From NCBI RefSeq assembly GCF_009789075.1, contig NZ_WNXQ01000002.1, positions 496,001 through 560,000 of the forward strand: a DNA stretch of 64,000 bases. The letters run 5' to 3'. This DNA comes from Pseudooceanicola pacificus (GTDB taxonomy: Bacteria; Pseudomonadota; Alphaproteobacteria; Rhodobacterales; Rhodobacteraceae). A program made the position numbers and the translations under genes. Shown piece after piece: positions 62,889-64,000 of this stretch; position 1 is the first letter of the stretch; each line of letters starts with the position of its first letter. Below the pieces are notes generated by a model that saw nothing but the letters and a program-made list of their open reading frames with translations, had not been told where the DNA came from and did not search any database.

Positions 62889-64000
62889 ATGCCTGACACG
62901 CAAACCGATTTCACCACCATACGCCAGCCGATCGAATTGGCACGCGGCCTGCCGAATGCCCATTACACGGATCCGGCAATGCATGCGGCCGAGCGCGACG
63001 CCCTGTTCATGACCGGCTGGTCCGGTCTTGCCGTCGCAGCCCAGGTGTCCGAGCCCGGGGATGCGCTGCCGCTGGATTTCCTGGGCGTGCCGCTGCTGCT
63101 GCTGCGCGACCGGCAGGGCCAGGTGCGGGTGTTCCAGAACATCTGCCGCCATCGCGGCATGATCCTGGTCTCCGAGCCGCGCCGGATCGAGGGCGCAATC
63201 CGCTGCCCCTATCATTCCTGGTGCTACGGCACCGACGGGCGGCTGGTGGCCACGCCGCATGTGGGCGGGCCGGGTCAGAACGCCCACGACGCCATCCGCA
63301 AGGACGAATTGGGCCTTATCGAGGTCCGCTCGCATATCTGGCGCGATATCGTCTGGATCGACATGTCCGGCCGCGCCGCACCCTTCGAGGAGGTCCATGC
63401 CGGGCTGATCGCCCGCTGGGCCGATTTCGACGCACCGCTCAGCCACGGCGGGCCCGACAGCAGCTTTACGCTGGAGGTCGCGGCGAACTGGAAACTGGCG
63501 GTCGAAAACTACTGCGAAAGCTATCACCTGCCCTGGGTGCATCCCGGCCTCAACGCCTATTCCCGGCTGGAAGATCATTACCATATCGAGGCGCAGGGCC
63601 AGTATTCCGGCCAGGGCACGCTGGTCTATCGCCAGATCGCCGGCGCCGCGGGGCAGCGGTTTCCCGACTTCCCCGACCTGCCGGCGAAATGGGACACAGC
63701 CGCCGAATACGCCGCCGTCTATCCCAACGTCCTGCTGGGCGTGCATCGCGATCATACCTTTGCAATCCTGCTGCAGCCCGTGGCGCAGGACCGCACGATC
63801 GAACACATCCACCTCTACTATGCCGCGCCCGACGCGGACGAAGCGCTGAAGGCCGACAACGCCCGTCTGTGGAAAGCGGTGTTCGAAGAGGACATCTTTG
63901 TGGTCGAGGGGATGCAGCGCGGACGTCATGCGCCCGGCTTCGACGGCGGGCGCTTCTCGCCCGCGATGGACGGGCCGACACATCTGTTTCACGACTGGGT
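62889..64000 (+). CDS. Rieske-type ring-hydroxylating oxygenase alpha subunit (partial, at least 370 aa)
   Basis: This non-heme iron oxygenase is of the aromatic-ring-hydroxylating/quaternary-amine class. The Rieske [2Fe-2S] ligands are Cys86, His88 (NICRHRG) and Cys106, His109 (CPYHSWCYG). The catalytic-domain iron site is in AVENYCESYHLPWVHPGL, with His213 and His218. Similar sequences include glycine betaine and carnitine monooxygenases as well as true dioxygenases, so the substrate is open. ATG 62889 has AAGGAG 8 nt upstream. The gene is cut by the window end near its C-terminus, and its reductase is not visible. Confidence 0.87.
   Translation, partial: MPDTQTDFTTIRQPIELARGLPNAHYTDPAMHAAERDALFMTGWSGLAVAAQVSEPGDALPLDFLGVPLLLLRDRQGQVRVFQNICRHRGMILVSEPRRIEGAIRCPYHSWCYGTDGRLVATPHVGGPGQNAHDAIRKDELGLIEVRSHIWRDIVWIDMSGRAAPFEEVHAGLIARWADFDAPLSHGGPDSSFTLEVAANWKLAVENYCESYHLPWVHPGLNAYSRLEDHYHIEAQGQYSGQGTLVYRQIAGAAGQRFPDFPDLPAKWDTAAEYAAVYPNVLLGVHRDHTFAILLQPVAQDRTIEHIHLYYAAPDADEALKADNARLWKAVFEEDIFVVEGMQRGRHAPGFDGGRFSPAMDGPTHLFHDW

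Overview
The window comes from a GC-rich alphaproteobacterium, most likely a marine member of the Rhodobacteraceae (Roseobacter group). The evidence is the trkA-trkH-hfq order, an olsB-olsA ornithine-lipid operon, cckA and chpT of the alphaproteobacterial cell-cycle phosphorelay, a GTTC-N7-GTTC LexA box at recA, an Usg protein, and several large RTX proteins. No phage, transposase or CRISPR array was seen. The sequence reads as ordinary chromosome with one accessory block at 34.7-48.9 kb.

Layout. 0-3.2 kb: K+ uptake (trkA, trkH) and the start of hfq, all on the minus strand. 3.3-10.3 kb: a small lipoprotein, guaA, a Fur/Mur-type regulator, usg, gyrA and a LysR regulator. 10.3-10.6 kb: a structured, terminator-ended segment that may be a small RNA. 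10.6-14 kb: M32 carboxypeptidase, heme A synthase (ctaA) and a TrmJ-type RNA methylase. 14.2-19.7 kb: a ThiE-like protein, a 32-bp tandem repeat, olsBA, DUF3553, chpT, a RACo-like ferredoxin/ATPase and tRNA-Gly(CCC). 19.8-25.6 kb: MFS exporter, AbrB-type membrane protein, ABC-F ATPase and a secreted sugar-dehydrogenase-like protein. 25.7-31.4 kb: a complete HAAT (Liv-type) ABC importer operon with an extra small secreted protein inside it. 31.5-34.5 kb: DUF1330 and alaS.

34.7-48.9 kb: three RTX proteins (1401, 885 and 1500 aa) built from a strict 345-bp (115-aa) super-repeat, a decayed RTX tail, and between them a translationally coupled pair, TIGR03032 plus a sulfotransferase-like protein. 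The first RTX protein carries a predicted seven-bladed FG-GAP propeller with striking Tyr/Thr tracts. A second sulfotransferase-like gene lies divergent from recA. This block is the best candidate for an undescribed system: a secreted, possibly modified, cell-surface or matrix protein set.

49.4-54.9 kb: recA, sulfotransferase, cckA (with a consensus CtrA box upstream) and rsmB. 55-58.3 kb: preT-VOC-preA, reductive pyrimidine catabolism. 58.7-61.4 kb: ilvBN behind a leader-peptide attenuator. 61.4-64 kb: a small hypothetical protein, an XRE regulator and a Rieske oxygenase cut by the window end.

A dispersed intergenic palindrome (REP-like, two arm types) occurs at four places (about 6.0, 14.05, 27.9 and 58.5 kb). 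All assignments come from reading translated sequence and motifs; no database search was possible.
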